A stretch of 64,000 nt of DNA from Sphingorhabdus contaminans (GTDB lineage: Bacteria; Pseudomonadota; Alphaproteobacteria; Sphingomonadales; Sphingomonadaceae), in contig NZ_VKKU01000001.1 in assembly GCF_007280415.1 (NCBI RefSeq), positions 1,488,001 to 1,552,000 of the forward strand, given 5' to 3'. Every line of letters starts with the position of its first letter. Within the stretch, counting starts at the first letter, position 1. This document shows positions 8,499-17,919 of this stretch, piece by piece. Below the pieces are notes generated by a model, which was not told the DNA's origin, ran no database searches, and saw nothing but the letters and a program-made list of their open reading frames with translations. A program made the position numbers and the translations under genes.

Positions 8499-9169
8499 GC
8501 CGCTTCGCGTTTGGCCAGAACCTTGCCGATCACGCCGGCAAAAGTCTCCGCAATTTGCGCCCCCGGAACCATGAATTTCTGGTCAAAAATGATCGCCGGA
8601 ACGCCGGTGATATTTTCGTCCAGCCATTGCCGCTGTTCGGCCCGCACGCTTTGTGTCAGGCTTTCGTCCAGCATCCATGCATGCGCAACCGAAGCATCCA
8701 TGCCCTGTTGCTCCGCGATTTCCGCCAGCACTGCCATATCGCTGACATCGCGGCGGTCCTGGAAATAGGCCTTGAACAAGGCCATCTTCAACGCCGTCTG
8801 CGCTTTCCAGCCCCGTTCGGCACCGAACACGGTCAACAGCTTGTGCGCCATGAACGTGTTATAGATCCGCATCCCCTCACCATAGTTGAAGGAAAAGCCG
8901 ACACTTTCGCCAATATCCGACAAACGCTGCCGGTTGGCGCGGCTCTGTTCGGGCGTGCTGCCATATTTGCGGGCGATATGTTCGGCGGTATCCTCCCCCT
9001 CCGGCGCCATATGGGGGTTGAGTTCGAATGGATGCCACCATGTTTCGGCAGCGACCGGCTGTTCCAGCATGTCGAGCGCCATCTGCACCTGACGGTATCC
9101 GATGATGCACCAGGGGCAAACGACGTCCGAGACTATGTCGATCCGCAACGGGGTCATGCGCTGACCCAA
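8495..9169 (-). CDS. DsbA-family oxidoreductase, FrnE-like
   Basis: A 224-residue cytoplasmic thioredoxin-fold protein of the FrnE/DsbA subfamily. The redox motif CPWC is at residues 18-21 (VSDVVCPWCIIG). An inserted helical domain follows and the cis-proline loop GVPAIIF is near the C-terminus. There is no signal peptide, so it acts inside the cell, unlike the two DsbA-like proteins at 13-14.5 kb. Family members are linked to stress resistance and polyketide or isomerase chemistry, but the substrate here is unknown. The start may be ATG 9169 or ATG 9157; either overlaps the end of nudC, suggesting a nudC-frnE operon. Confidence 0.88.
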   Translation of the reverse strand: MGQRMTPLRIDIVSDVVCPWCIIGYRQVQMALDMLEQPVAAETWWHPFELNPHMAPEGEDTAEHIARKYGSTPEQSRANRQRLSDIGESVGFSFNYGEGMRIYNTFMAHKLLTVFGAERGWKAQTALKMALFKAYFQDRRDVSDMAVLAEIAEQQGMDASVAHAWMLDESLTQSVRAEQRQWLDENITGVPAIIFDQKFMVPGAQIAETFAGVIGKVLAKREAA

Positions 9170-10020
9170 TGCTTCAAAAGGCTGTGCGCAATCGCAAAAG
9201 GAGGTGGCGCGTTGAAACGCCGCCCTTCTTCATTGGCAAGCGCGGCCCGCGCCTCGTCCCTGGTGACCCACATCGCATCCTCCAGCTCGTCGGTGTCGAG
9301 CGTAATGGCATCGTCCTGTGCATCCGCGACACAGGCAATCATCAGTTGCGCGCCGCCAAAGGGCCAGGGCTGGCTGGTGACATAGCGCACCGCACCACAG
9401 GTGACCCCTGCTTCCTCATGGATTTCGCGACGTACCGCTTCTTCGATGCTTTCCCCGGGCTCCAGAAAACCCGCAAGTGCGGAATAATTGCCGGGCGGGA
9501 AGCGGGTCTGCCGACCGACCAGCGCCCTGCCTTCATATTCGGCGAGCATGATGACTACCGGGTCGGTGCGCGGAAAATGTTCTTTCCCGCAATTACCACA
9601 TTTGCGGCCCCATCCGGCGCGGAACATTTCCGTCAGATGTCCGCATTTACCGCAGAAACGGTGGCCATTATGCCATTCGATCAGGCTGCGCGCTGTTCCG
9701 TAAATGGCCGCATCCTCGGCCGGAAGCATGGTCAGCGCCCGCCAGATTGCCGGCGAACGGAACATGCCGCCATCCGCCTCGACCAGCGGAACGAAATGCG
9801 GCTTGCCATCCGACAGCCCCAACAGGATCAGTTCTTCCGATCCGGTCAGTTCGGCAATCGAGTGCCACAGCAATCCCCCTTCGGACGCAACGAGCGGATC
9901 GAGCCCGTCCAGACCCAATATCCGGGCGCGCCAGTCCGCCAACAAAGCGCCATAGGCCTCCACATCGTTCCGGACGCGGTCAGCCCGGTCGAGCGGGGAA
10001 CCTGTAAAGCCCGGATTCAT
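9154..10020 (-). CDS. nudC: NAD(+) diphosphatase / NAD-capped RNA hydrolase NudC
   Basis: A 288-residue NudC, which hydrolyses NADH and removes NAD caps from RNA 5' ends. It has an N-terminal domain and a zinc ribbon with cysteines at about 123, 126, 141 and 144. The Nudix box lies at about 184-206 (GFLEPGESIEEAV then RREIHEEAGV), and the SQPWPF motif that marks NudC-type NADH specificity is at about 216-221. All metal and catalytic glutamates are present. It is separated by 3 bp from the end of the upstream serine hydrolase and overlaps the downstream FrnE-like gene, so a mutY-hydrolase-nudC-frnE operon is likely. Confidence 0.95.
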   Translation of the reverse strand: MNPGFTGSPLDRADRVRNDVEAYGALLADWRARILGLDGLDPLVASEGGLLWHSIAELTGSEELILLGLSDGKPHFVPLVEADGGMFRSPAIWRALTMLPAEDAAIYGTARSLIEWHNGHRFCGKCGHLTEMFRAGWGRKCGNCGKEHFPRTDPVVIMLAEYEGRALVGRQTRFPPGNYSALAGFLEPGESIEEAVRREIHEEAGVTCGAVRYVTSQPWPFGGAQLMIACVADAQDDAITLDTDELEDAMWVTRDEARAALANEEGRRFNAPPPFAIAHSLLKHWVSA

Positions 10021-10023
10021 CGG

Positions 10024-11334
10024 TTAGGCGCCCTGTATGCCCAGATCGGCCAACACCCATTTCGCAAAATCCTCATGGAACGGGTAGACATTGCTCGGCA
10101 CATATTGCGCCATCAGAACCGCACGCACCTTGCGACGGGAATCGACGAACGCCACGGTTCCTGCTGCACCGCCCCAGCCGAATGTGCCTTCAAACGCACC
10201 CTTGCCGACGCGGCCACCGGCACCATTGCCTGCGCCGGCAATGAAGGTACCATCTGTTTTCACGCCAGCGGGCAACAGGTCAGACATCGCCAAAGCGGCA
10301 GTTTCCGGCGACATAACGCGCACGCCGTCCAGCTCCCCGCCATTTTGCAGCATGTGCAGGAACCGGTCATAGTCATGTGCGGAACAGACGAGACCCGCAC
10401 CGCCAAAGGCAAAGGCAGGCTTGTCGAGATAGATGCTCGTTGGACCGGGATCGATCGGAATCAGGATGCCATTTGCAGGCGCATAATTGGTGACCAAACG
10501 CTTGGTCTCCGATGCCGGAACCTGGAAATAGCTGCTGGTCATCTTGAGCGGATCGAACAGGCGCGTCTTCAGGAACGCGTCAAAATCCATGCCGCTAGCC
10601 ACTTCAATCACGCGACCCAAAAGATCAAGCGAGATGGAATAGCTCCACTTTGTGCCTGGCTCCGCAATCAACGGCAGTTTCGCAACGCGTTCGGCAAAGG
10701 TCTTTAGATCGGGTGTCGGCGCAGGTACCGCAAAGCCCGGGATAGGGAAACGGCTCATGACTGCCGGATTGATGCCATTTTCATTATAGGCCTTCAGCAA
10801 GGGCCCCTTGGTGATGATGCTGTAGCCCAGTCCGGCCGTATGGGTCAGCAAATGCCGTACCGTAATCTGGTTTTTCGCAGGCACGGCAGCCATGCTGTTA
10901 TCGGGATCAGTCAACACCGTCATATTGGCAAATTCGGGAATGAAATCGGCAATCGGCTGGTCGAGCTTCATTTTCCCGTCACCCACCAATAGCATCGCGG
11001 CAATGCCGGTGACCGGCTTGGTCATGGAATAGACCCGCCATAAGGTGTCCGCATCGACGGACGTCGTGTCGCCCTGTGCAATGGTGCCCATGGCGACGAT
11101 ATCTGCGGGCATCGCGCCCTTGCCGATCGAAGCCAGCAGGCCCGGCAATTTTCCGGATGAGATATAGCTTTCAAACTGCGCTTTGATGGTCGGATATTTA
11201 TCCGCCGCCGCACGTGCCCATGCGCCGGCCGGCATGAAGGCCGTTGCTGTGCCGGCCAACGCCAGAGTGCTGGTCCAGCTCAGGAAGCTGCGTCTGTCTA
11301 AAGTCGACCGGACTATTGCGCTGTGTTCCATCAT
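10024..11334 (-). CDS. Tat-exported beta-lactamase-fold serine hydrolase
   Basis: A 436-residue class C beta-lactamase/esterase-fold hydrolase. I place the start at the ATG at 11334, which overlaps the mutY stop as ATGA; the reading frame extends upstream but without support. The N-terminus carries a twin-arginine signal (DRRSFLSW at about residues 13-20, then a hydrophobic segment ending AWA-RA), so it should be exported folded. The catalytic SxxK is YSMTKPVTG (Ser103, Lys106) and the second-site tyrosine is in KWSYSISLDLLG (Tyr232). Such proteins include esterases, D-aminopeptidases and transpeptidase-like enzymes; the substrate is not readable. Confidence 0.85.
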   Translation of the reverse strand: MMEHSAIVRSTLDRRSFLSWTSTLALAGTATAFMPAGAWARAAADKYPTIKAQFESYISSGKLPGLLASIGKGAMPADIVAMGTIAQGDTTSVDADTLWRVYSMTKPVTGIAAMLLVGDGKMKLDQPIADFIPEFANMTVLTDPDNSMAAVPAKNQITVRHLLTHTAGLGYSIITKGPLLKAYNENGINPAVMSRFPIPGFAVPAPTPDLKTFAERVAKLPLIAEPGTKWSYSISLDLLGRVIEVASGMDFDAFLKTRLFDPLKMTSSYFQVPASETKRLVTNYAPANGILIPIDPGPTSIYLDKPAFAFGGAGLVCSAHDYDRFLHMLQNGGELDGVRVMSPETAALAMSDLLPAGVKTDGTFIAGAGNGAGGRVGKGAFEGTFGWGGAAGTVAFVDSRRKVRAVLMAQYVPSNVYPFHEDFAKWVLADLGIQGA

Positions 11335-12404
11335 CTCTCTCCTGATGCCAATGCCACTTTTGTTGCCTTGATGAATAAGGTCGGCAACCCCGCCTTGTCG
11401 AGCGAATTTACGTCCCACCACTCCCCTTCAAGTGGCGGATTGGGCCCATGCGGCCATGCCGTAACGGCAACCTGCAGTTCCAGCGAAAAATGCGAGAATA
11501 TATGGGTAATGGCGGGCAACCGTTGCTCCCATTTAGCCGGAAATGGCGGGCACATATTTCCGTCGGATTTCGCGTTCCAGCCATCGTCGGGTAAGGCGCG
11601 CATCGCGGCCAACATTCCGCTGTCCTTCCGCTTCACCAGCCACACCTTGTCGCCACGCCGAATCCAATAGGCGGTGCCCTTGCGCACAGGACGCGCCTTT
11701 TTGGGTTGTTTGACCGGATAGGCTTCTGGATTTCCGTCCTGGCGGGCCTGACATCCATCCGCCAGAGGACACCGGTCGCACGCAGGCGCCTTTACCGAAC
11801 ATATTCCGGCGCCCAGATCCATCATCGCCTGCGCAAAATCGCCTGCACGGTCAGCAGGCGTAATCCGGTCCATCAACGCTGAAATTTCAGGCTTGGCCTG
11901 CGGCAAGGGAGTTGAAAGGGCGAAAAGGCGGGATACGACCCGTTCGATATTGGCATCCACGACAACCGCACGCTGCCCAAAGGCAATCGCGGCAATCGCA
12001 GCGGCTGTGTAAGGCCCGATGCCCGGCAGTTTTTTCAGCGCATCCTCGCTCTGCGGCAGTTCGCCGCCATGTTCGGACACCACCGTCCGTGCGCATTTCA
12101 GCAAGTTGCGCGCCCGCGCATAATAGCCCAGCCCCGCCCATGCCGCCATCAGGTCGGCATCGTCACAGGCGGCAAGTTCGGCGAAATTCTTCCATCTGTC
12201 GGTAAAGCGCGCAAAATAGGGCATGACGGCCATGACGGTCGTCTGCTGCAACATGATTTCCGATAGCCAGACATGATAGGGGTCCGGCCACCCCTGCCCC
12301 GGCCGTTTCCGCCAGGGCAGATCCCGCGCATGAACGGCATAATGCGCCAGAAGAAGGGCTGCGATATCCCCAGTTTTCTGGTCAGAATGTTGGACGTTGG
12401 GCAT
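11331..12404 (-). CDS. mutY: A/G-specific adenine glycosylase MutY
   Basis: MutY removes adenine mispaired with 8-oxoguanine. The 357-residue reading from ATG 12404 has all parts. There is the catalytic glutamate region SEIMLQQTTV, the helix-hairpin-helix LPGIGPYTAAAI, and the catalytic Asp in VVVDANIERV. The [4Fe-4S] cysteines follow the C-x6-C-x2-C-x5-C pattern (CSVKAPACDRCPLADGC), and a C-terminal NUDIX-like 8-oxoG recognition domain is present. ATG 12416 is an alternative start. The start abuts that of divergent dciA (about 10 bp), so promoters must overlap coding sequence. The end overlaps the serine hydrolase start by 4 bp. Confidence 0.95.
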   Translation of the reverse strand: MPNVQHSDQKTGDIAALLLAHYAVHARDLPWRKRPGQGWPDPYHVWLSEIMLQQTTVMAVMPYFARFTDRWKNFAELAACDDADLMAAWAGLGYYARARNLLKCARTVVSEHGGELPQSEDALKKLPGIGPYTAAAIAAIAFGQRAVVVDANIERVVSRLFALSTPLPQAKPEISALMDRITPADRAGDFAQAMMDLGAGICSVKAPACDRCPLADGCQARQDGNPEAYPVKQPKKARPVRKGTAYWIRRGDKVWLVKRKDSGMLAAMRALPDDGWNAKSDGNMCPPFPAKWEQRLPAITHIFSHFSLELQVAVTAWPHGPNPPLEGEWWDVNSLDKAGLPTLFIKATKVALASGER

Positions 12405-12414
12405 TGGAAATGGC

Positions 12415-12960
12415 ATGAATGAGCCAATGGACAAAGGCAAGACTTCAGACAGCAGTGACAAGAAAACGCGCGTGCTCAAACCCTATCAACGCCCGCGCGG
12501 CGGGGAAGCACGGCAGGTGTCCGCGCTGATGCCCGAAATCGGACGTGCCGCATTTCGCAAATTCGGCTTTGTCCAAAGCTCTGTCGTCAGCCGGTGGGAC
12601 GAAATAGTCGGCGCGCGTTACGCCGCAGTCTCCGCCCCCGAATCGATCCGCTTTCCCATCGGCAGAAAATCCGACGGCACATTGGAACTGACGGTGGAAG
12701 GCGCACATGCCACCATGATCCAGCATGTTTTGCCCGAAATCATCGAACGGGTGAACCGCTTCTTCGGCTATGGCGCCGTCGCGCGGGTCAAAGTGCGTCA
12801 GGGTTCGGTAGCAAAGCCTGCAACGCCAAAGCCTTCTGTGCAGCCCATGTTGAAACCAGTCCCGCTGGAATTGGGGGAATCCTTGCGCGAAATTGGCGAT
12901 CCGGAGCTGTTCGCGGTGCTGGAAAGCCTCGCAAAAAGCCTTGCCAAAGACGACGAGTAA
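12415..12960 (+). CDS. DciA-like DUF721 protein, probable replicative helicase operator
   Basis: A 181-residue DUF721 protein. The family includes DciA, the ancestral loader or activator of the replicative helicase DnaB in bacteria lacking DnaC. The conserved WDEIVGARYAAVSAPESIRFP stretch, followed by a basic/hydrophobic core and HATMIQHVLPEIIERVNRFFGY, is the KH-like domain. The C-terminal part is likely disordered until a short helix. I prefer ATG 12415; ATG 12427 is possible. It runs rightward and is followed by two exported DsbA-like genes and smc. That arrangement of DUF721, thioredoxin-fold and SMC genes is familiar in alphaproteobacteria. Confidence 0.85.
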   Translation: MNEPMDKGKTSDSSDKKTRVLKPYQRPRGGEARQVSALMPEIGRAAFRKFGFVQSSVVSRWDEIVGARYAAVSAPESIRFPIGRKSDGTLELTVEGAHATMIQHVLPEIIERVNRFFGYGAVARVKVRQGSVAKPATPKPSVQPMLKPVPLELGESLREIGDPELFAVLESLAKSLAKDDE

Positions 12961-13002
12961 TTCCAGATGATTGGGCCTCAAATTTCATCTAAACAGGAAA
13001 AC

Positions 13003-13686
13003 ATGTCGCACATCATGAAATCGGGTAGCATCCTTGTGCTCGGCGCCTTTGCGCTCGCGGCAGGCACTATGGCGGCGACACCCAAAAAGAACTGGCTATT
13101 GACCTTTTCCCTTACGGACAAAGGGGCCCATGTCATCGGCAATCCGGCGGCCCCCAACAAGGTCGTCGAATATCTCAGCTATACCTGCGGGCATTGTGCC
13201 GATTTCGAGATGAACCATTCGCCTGCATTCAAGACGCAATATGTTGCCACGGGCAAGGCGAGCCTCGAAATTCGCAACTTGCTGCTAAACCCGATTGATC
13301 TCACCGCGGCCATGCTCGCACGGTGCGGCGGGAAGGGCCGCTTTTTCGGCAACCAGAAGCATCTGTTTGCCACACAGTCCGTCTGGCTCGGCAAGGCGAA
13401 GAATATCTCTGCCGCCACCCAGGCCCATCTGAAATCCGAAAATTACACCGCCTATATGACGGGCGTGTATAATGAAATCGGCCTTGGCCCGATCATGCAG
13501 CAGCGCGGCATCTCACCGGTACAAGCCAAAGCTTGTCTTGCCGACAAGGCGGCACTGAAAATCGTTCTGGACCTGACCGATGGTGGCGCCGCCGCCGGGG
13601 TGAACGGGACGCCGACATTCATGATAAACGGCGTGTTGCAGGACCATGTCCACAGCTTCGCCGATCTGAAAGCCAAAATGAAATAA
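13003..13686 (+). CDS. Exported DsbA-like thiol oxidoreductase (CGHC)
   Basis: A 227-residue DsbA/BdbD-type protein from ATG 13003, chosen because it places a clean signal peptide (MKSGSI...AAGTMA-A) at the start; an upstream ATG at 12967 would bury it. The active-site motif is CGHC (Cys62, Cys65) in EYLSYTCGHCADFE and the cis-proline loop is VNGTPTFMIN. Two other cysteines are present (CGGKGR, ACLADK). It should oxidise or isomerise disulfides of envelope proteins. It is followed 28 bp later by a paralogous lipoprotein, indicating a duplicated pair. Confidence 0.88.
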   Translation: MSHIMKSGSILVLGAFALAAGTMAATPKKNWLLTFSLTDKGAHVIGNPAAPNKVVEYLSYTCGHCADFEMNHSPAFKTQYVATGKASLEIRNLLLNPIDLTAAMLARCGGKGRFFGNQKHLFATQSVWLGKAKNISAATQAHLKSENYTAYMTGVYNEIGLGPIMQQRGISPVQAKACLADKAALKIVLDLTDGGAAAGVNGTPTFMINGVLQDHVHSFADLKAKMK

Positions 13687-13714
13687 GCCCCTCCGGGAAA
13701 ATGAAGGACCATTT

Positions 13715-14452
13715 ATGCGTATCAAGTCACTTTTCATAACCGCCGCCGCCGCCCTCGCCCTTGCAGCCTGTGGTTCGGGTGATAGCGCGGGCGCGCCCAA
13801 GGGTGAGCCTATTGCAAAGGTTGCAGCCCCTGCCGGCAAGGCATGGACCGATGTGGTCACCAAGACCGAAGTGGGTGGCTATAAAATGGGCAACCCCGAT
13901 GCGAAATTGCAGCTTGTTGAATATGGCGCGATCACCTGCCCGGGATGTGCGCAATTCTCGGTGCAATCGACCGTAGAGCTGAACGAGATTGTGAACACCG
14001 GCGTGGTCGCAATGGAATTCCGCCCCTATCTGGTGCACGGGGTTCAGGATATTCCGGGCTTCCTTTTGGCCGCCTGTAGCGGTCCGGAAGCATTTTTCCC
14101 GCTGACCGAACAGCTTTATGCCGAACAGCAGAGCTGGCTCAGCAAGATCAGCACGGTGACCGAGGCCGACCAGCAGGCGATGCAGAAAATGACGCCCGAG
14201 CAGATCTCGACCTTGCTCGGCACCAAAATGGGCCTGATCGATTTCGTCAAATCGCGCGGGATCAGTGAAGATCAGGCAAAATCCTGCCTCTCCGACAAAG
14301 CCGCCATCGACGCGCTGATTGCTTCGACCGAAAGAGGGACGAAGGAAGACGGCGTGACCGGTACGCCTTTCTTCCTGCTTAACGGGGCCAAGCTGGACGC
14401 CAGTTCCTGGAATCAGGTGAAGGGCAAGCTGGTGGAAGCCGGCGCGCGCTAA
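13715..14452 (+). CDS. DsbA-like thiol oxidoreductase lipoprotein (CPGC)
   Basis: A 245-residue paralog of the preceding protein. It begins with a lipoprotein signal ending in the lipobox LAAC (Cys19), so it should be anchored in a membrane facing the periplasm. The redox motif is CPGC (Cys75, Cys78) in YGAITCPGCAQFS, with the cis-proline loop VTGTPFFLLN. The different dipeptide between the cysteines (Pro-Gly versus Gly-His in the neighbour) suggests a different redox potential, hence perhaps a different partner. It lies 53 bp upstream of smc, in the same direction. Confidence 0.88.
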   Translation: MRIKSLFITAAAALALAACGSGDSAGAPKGEPIAKVAAPAGKAWTDVVTKTEVGGYKMGNPDAKLQLVEYGAITCPGCAQFSVQSTVELNEIVNTGVVAMEFRPYLVHGVQDIPGFLLAACSGPEAFFPLTEQLYAEQQSWLSKISTVTEADQQAMQKMTPEQISTLLGTKMGLIDFVKSRGISEDQAKSCLSDKAAIDALIASTERGTKEDGVTGTPFFLLNGAKLDASSWNQVKGKLVEAGAR

Positions 14453-14505
14453 GGCTGACCTCGGGGGGTGGTTGACATGCAGGACGCGGCGATGGGGATA
14501 GCCCC

Positions 14506-17500
14506 TTGCGTATAAAGAAGCTGAAACTTGTCGGCTTCAAAAGCTTTGTCGAGCCTGCCGAGCTGAAGATTGAAACGGGACTCACGGGCATTGTGGGTCC
14601 CAATGGATGCGGCAAGTCCAACCTGTTGGAAGCCATCCGCTGGGTCATGGGCGAAAGCAGCCCGAAATCCATGCGCGGTGCCGGAATGGAAGATGTCATC
14701 TTCGCCGGCACTGCATCCCGCCCGCCCCGCGACTTCGCCGAAGTAACGATCTCGGCAGAGCGCGGCTTTGACGACGCGGCGAATGACGAAGATCAGGAAC
14801 TGGAGGTTACCCGCCGGATCGAGCGCGGCGCAGGCTCTGCTTACCGGTCCAATGGCCGCGATGTGCGGGCCAAGGATGTGGCGTTGATCTTTGCCGATGC
14901 GGCAACGGGTGCGCATTCCCCTGCCCTTGTCAGCCAGGGACGGATCGGTGCGATCATCTCCGCCAAGCCGCAGGAACGGCGGCAAATGCTGGAGGAAGCG
15001 GCAGGCATCTCCGGCCTGCATGTGCGCCGCAAGGATGCCGAACAAAAACTCCGCGCGGCCGAGACGAACCTGTCCCGGCTGGCGACGATCCTCGCCGATA
15101 TGGACGCCCGCGCCGGGCAATTGCGGCGGCAGGCGAAGCAGGCGGAACGCTACCGCAAGCTGAGCCGCGAGATTTTGCAGGCCGAGGCGCAGCTGATCTA
15201 TGTGCGCTGGCAAGAGGCAAAGGCCGCCGCCGACGCCGCCCGCGCCGAAGCCAATGCGGCGACGGCAGAGGTTGAAAAGGCGAGCGCGCAGCAGCGCGAA
15301 CTGAGCGCGGCGCAGCAGAAGGCTGTGGGCGAACTCGCCGAGGCGCGGGCCGTTGCGATGACCGCCCGCGATGCGGCGAGTGATCTGTCCAACCGGCTGG
15401 TGCAGATAAAGAGCGACCGGGACCGCATCATCCAGCGGCAGGCCGATCTTGCGGCGCAGGCGGCGCGCATGGCCGATGATGGCGCGCGCGAAGACCGGCT
15501 GACCCACGACGCGGCCGATGCCCTCGCCCGGTTGCAAGGCGAAAATGCCGAGTTGAACCAGGCGATCAAGACGCAGGAAGAGGAACGCCCGGCGCTCGTC
15601 CGCCTTGCCGAAAATGCGGAACGGCAGGTCCGCGAAAGCGAGGTTACGCTGGCGAAGGCGCTGGCCGAGCAGGCGCGGGCGGATGCCGAGCTGCGTGTCG
15701 CCGACGCCGCCCTTGCCACCGCGGCGGCACGGGTCGAGCGGGCCGAACGCGACGCGGCACGGCTGGACGAAGAGCAGGACCGGCTCGGCAGCGAGGCCGA
15801 ATTCGCCGCTGCCAAGCAAGAGGCGGCGGAGGCGGTTGTCCGGCTCCAGCAACAGGCCGAAGACGGCCTTGCCGCCATCGCGAGGATCGAGACGGACCGC
15901 GCCGCCCTGGTCGGCGAACGCGACGCGATCCAGAGCGCCTATGCAAGCGCCAAGGCCGAACTGGCCGCATTGCAATCCGAACAGAACGCCCTGTCCCGCG
16001 CGCTCAGCAAATCGAGCGGCGACCGCGCGCTCGACCGCATCAAGGCCGCACCCGGCTATGAACGCGCGCTTGCCGCAGCATTGGGCGAGGATGTCAACGC
16101 GATGATCGGCGGCGCAGCGGGCCGCCGCTGGCTGGGGCGCAGCGCCGAGCTGCCCTCCATCGCGGGAGCAAGGCTGATCGACCATGTCGAGGCCCCGCCA
16201 GAACTGCACGCCCGCCTGTCGATGATCCGCGTTGTCGACACAGACGACGGCACCGCCCTGCTGCCCGGCGAGCGGCTGGTGACGAAGGACGGCAAGCTGC
16301 GCCGCTGGGACGGATTTGCCGCCGACGATGACGGCGCGACTACGGCAGAGCAACTGATACGCCAGAACCGGCTGAACGAACTGGCCCGGCAAATCCCGCT
16401 TGCGGAAGCCGCTTTGCAGCAGCAATCCGAAACCGCCGACCGGATCGCCGCGCAGATTGCCGAAACACAGGAAAAGCACCGCGCATTGACAGGTCAGCAG
16501 CAGCAGACCGAGACAGACCTGCGCCACGCCCTGCGCGCCGCCGACCAGGCCGAAGACGCCCTGAACCGGCTCCAGCAGGCGCGCAGCGCCCTGCAGGAAC
16601 GCATTGCAACCGCACGGCAGGATATTGCCACGGCACAGGCCGAGCAGGACGAGGCGCAAAAGGCGCGCACCGCCCTTCCGGCGGGTGACCACCACAGCGC
16701 CCTGGTCGACAAGCTGACGTCCGAGAATGAGGCGCTGCGCCAATTGCTGGTGCGCAGCCAGGCCGACCTGTCTGCGCATGACCAGCGGCTGGCACAAACG
16801 CGTGAACGCCGCGCCGTCGCCATGGCGGAAATCCGCAGCTGGCAGGATCGCGCAGGCGAAGCCGAACGCCGCATCGCCGAAATGAACAAGCGGTCGACCG
16901 AGATCGCGCAAGAGCTCGAAAGCCTCGCCGGACGTCCCGAAATATTGGAACGCGATATCGCCGCGCTCGAGGATGACCGCGAAAATATCGCCGAAAAACT
17001 GGCGCAATTGCAGGTGGCCGAAAACAACAGCGAAGCGTCGCTGAAGGCGCTCGAACGCGATCTTGCCGCGGCAGCCGAAGCCCTGTCCGTCGCCCGCGAA
17101 GCCCGCGCCGGGGCCGAAGCGCGCGCCGAAAATCAGGACCAGCGCCGGATCGAGATGGGCCGTATTTCGGGCGAGCGTTTTGAATGTCCGCCGCCGGTAT
17201 TGCCCGAAAAGCTGGAATTTGACGAAAATGAACTGGCCGATGCCGCAACCCAGTCGACCCGGCTGGAGCGGTTGCAGAGCGAACGCGAACGAATTGGTCC
17301 TGTCAACCTGATCGCCGCAGATGAGCTGGCCGAACTGGAGGAACAGCAAGGAACGAGCCTCAAAGAAAGCGAAGAGCTGACGCAGGCCATCCACCAGTTG
17401 CGCGGATCGATCGGCAGCCTGAACCGCGAAGGCCGCGCCCGATTGCTGAGCGCCTTCGAGGCTGTCGACGGCCATTTCCGGCGGCTGTTTTCCACCCTGT

Positions 17501-17919
17501 TCAACGGCGGGCAGGCGCATCTCGCGCTGATCGACAGCGACAATCCGCTGGAGGCTGGCCTCGAAATCTTTGCGCAGCCCCCGGGCAAGAAATTACAGTC
17601 CCTGACCCTGCTGTCGGGCGGGGAGCAGGCCCTGACGGCGGTCGCCCTGATCTTTGGTCTGTTCCTGACCAACCCCGCGCCGATCTGTGTCCTTGACGAA
17701 GTCGATGCGCCGCTGGACGATGCCAATATCGAACGTTTTTGCGATCTGCTCGACGCCATGACGCGGGAAACCGATACACGCTATCTGATCGTAACGCACA
17801 ATGCCGTGACGATGAGCCGCATGCACCGCCTGTTTGGTGTGACGATGGTCGAACAAGGGATAAGCCGGCTTGTTTCGGTTGACCTTGGCGGGGCGGAGCA
17901 ATTACTGGCCGCGGAATGA
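14506..17919 (+). CDS. smc: Chromosome segregation ATPase SMC
   Basis: A 1137-residue SMC, the core of the bacterial condensin that organises and segregates the chromosome with ScpA and ScpB. The Walker A motif GPNGCGKSN is at residues 31-39. Long coiled coils flank a hinge around residues 515-620, the ABC signature LSGGEQALTA is near 1036, and Walker B CVLDEVDAPLDD is near 1061. The start is unusual: TTG at 14506 is the only usable start, since the frame is closed by a stop at 14473 with no ATG or GTG between, and the family N-terminus (RIKKLKLVGFKSFV) begins here. A GATGGGG ribosome site lies about 9 bp upstream. The coiled-coil region is markedly GC- and Ala-rich. Confidence 0.96.
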   Translation: MRIKKLKLVGFKSFVEPAELKIETGLTGIVGPNGCGKSNLLEAIRWVMGESSPKSMRGAGMEDVIFAGTASRPPRDFAEVTISAERGFDDAANDEDQELEVTRRIERGAGSAYRSNGRDVRAKDVALIFADAATGAHSPALVSQGRIGAIISAKPQERRQMLEEAAGISGLHVRRKDAEQKLRAAETNLSRLATILADMDARAGQLRRQAKQAERYRKLSREILQAEAQLIYVRWQEAKAAADAARAEANAATAEVEKASAQQRELSAAQQKAVGELAEARAVAMTARDAASDLSNRLVQIKSDRDRIIQRQADLAAQAARMADDGAREDRLTHDAADALARLQGENAELNQAIKTQEEERPALVRLAENAERQVRESEVTLAKALAEQARADAELRVADAALATAAARVERAERDAARLDEEQDRLGSEAEFAAAKQEAAEAVVRLQQQAEDGLAAIARIETDRAALVGERDAIQSAYASAKAELAALQSEQNALSRALSKSSGDRALDRIKAAPGYERALAAALGEDVNAMIGGAAGRRWLGRSAELPSIAGARLIDHVEAPPELHARLSMIRVVDTDDGTALLPGERLVTKDGKLRRWDGFAADDDGATTAEQLIRQNRLNELARQIPLAEAALQQQSETADRIAAQIAETQEKHRALTGQQQQTETDLRHALRAADQAEDALNRLQQARSALQERIATARQDIATAQAEQDEAQKARTALPAGDHHSALVDKLTSENEALRQLLVRSQADLSAHDQRLAQTRERRAVAMAEIRSWQDRAGEAERRIAEMNKRSTEIAQELESLAGRPEILERDIAALEDDRENIAEKLAQLQVAENNSEASLKALERDLAAAAEALSVAREARAGAEARAENQDQRRIEMGRISGERFECPPPVLPEKLEFDENELADAATQSTRLERLQSERERIGPVNLIAADELAELEEQQGTSLKESEELTQAIHQLRGSIGSLNREGRARLLSAFEAVDGHFRRLFSTLFNGGQAHLALIDSDNPLEAGLEIFAQPPGKKLQSLTLLSGGEQALTAVALIFGLFLTNPAPICVLDEVDAPLDDANIERFCDLLDAMTRETDTRYLIVTHNAVTMSRMHRLFGVTMVEQGISRLVSVDLGGAEQLLAAE

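Noticed and set aside
14449-17520. A 1023-residue open frame on the minus strand opposite smc
   Set aside because: It mirrors the GC- and Ala/Glu-rich coiled-coil codons of smc, its composition is unlike a real protein, and the plus-strand smc has all the ATPase motifs.
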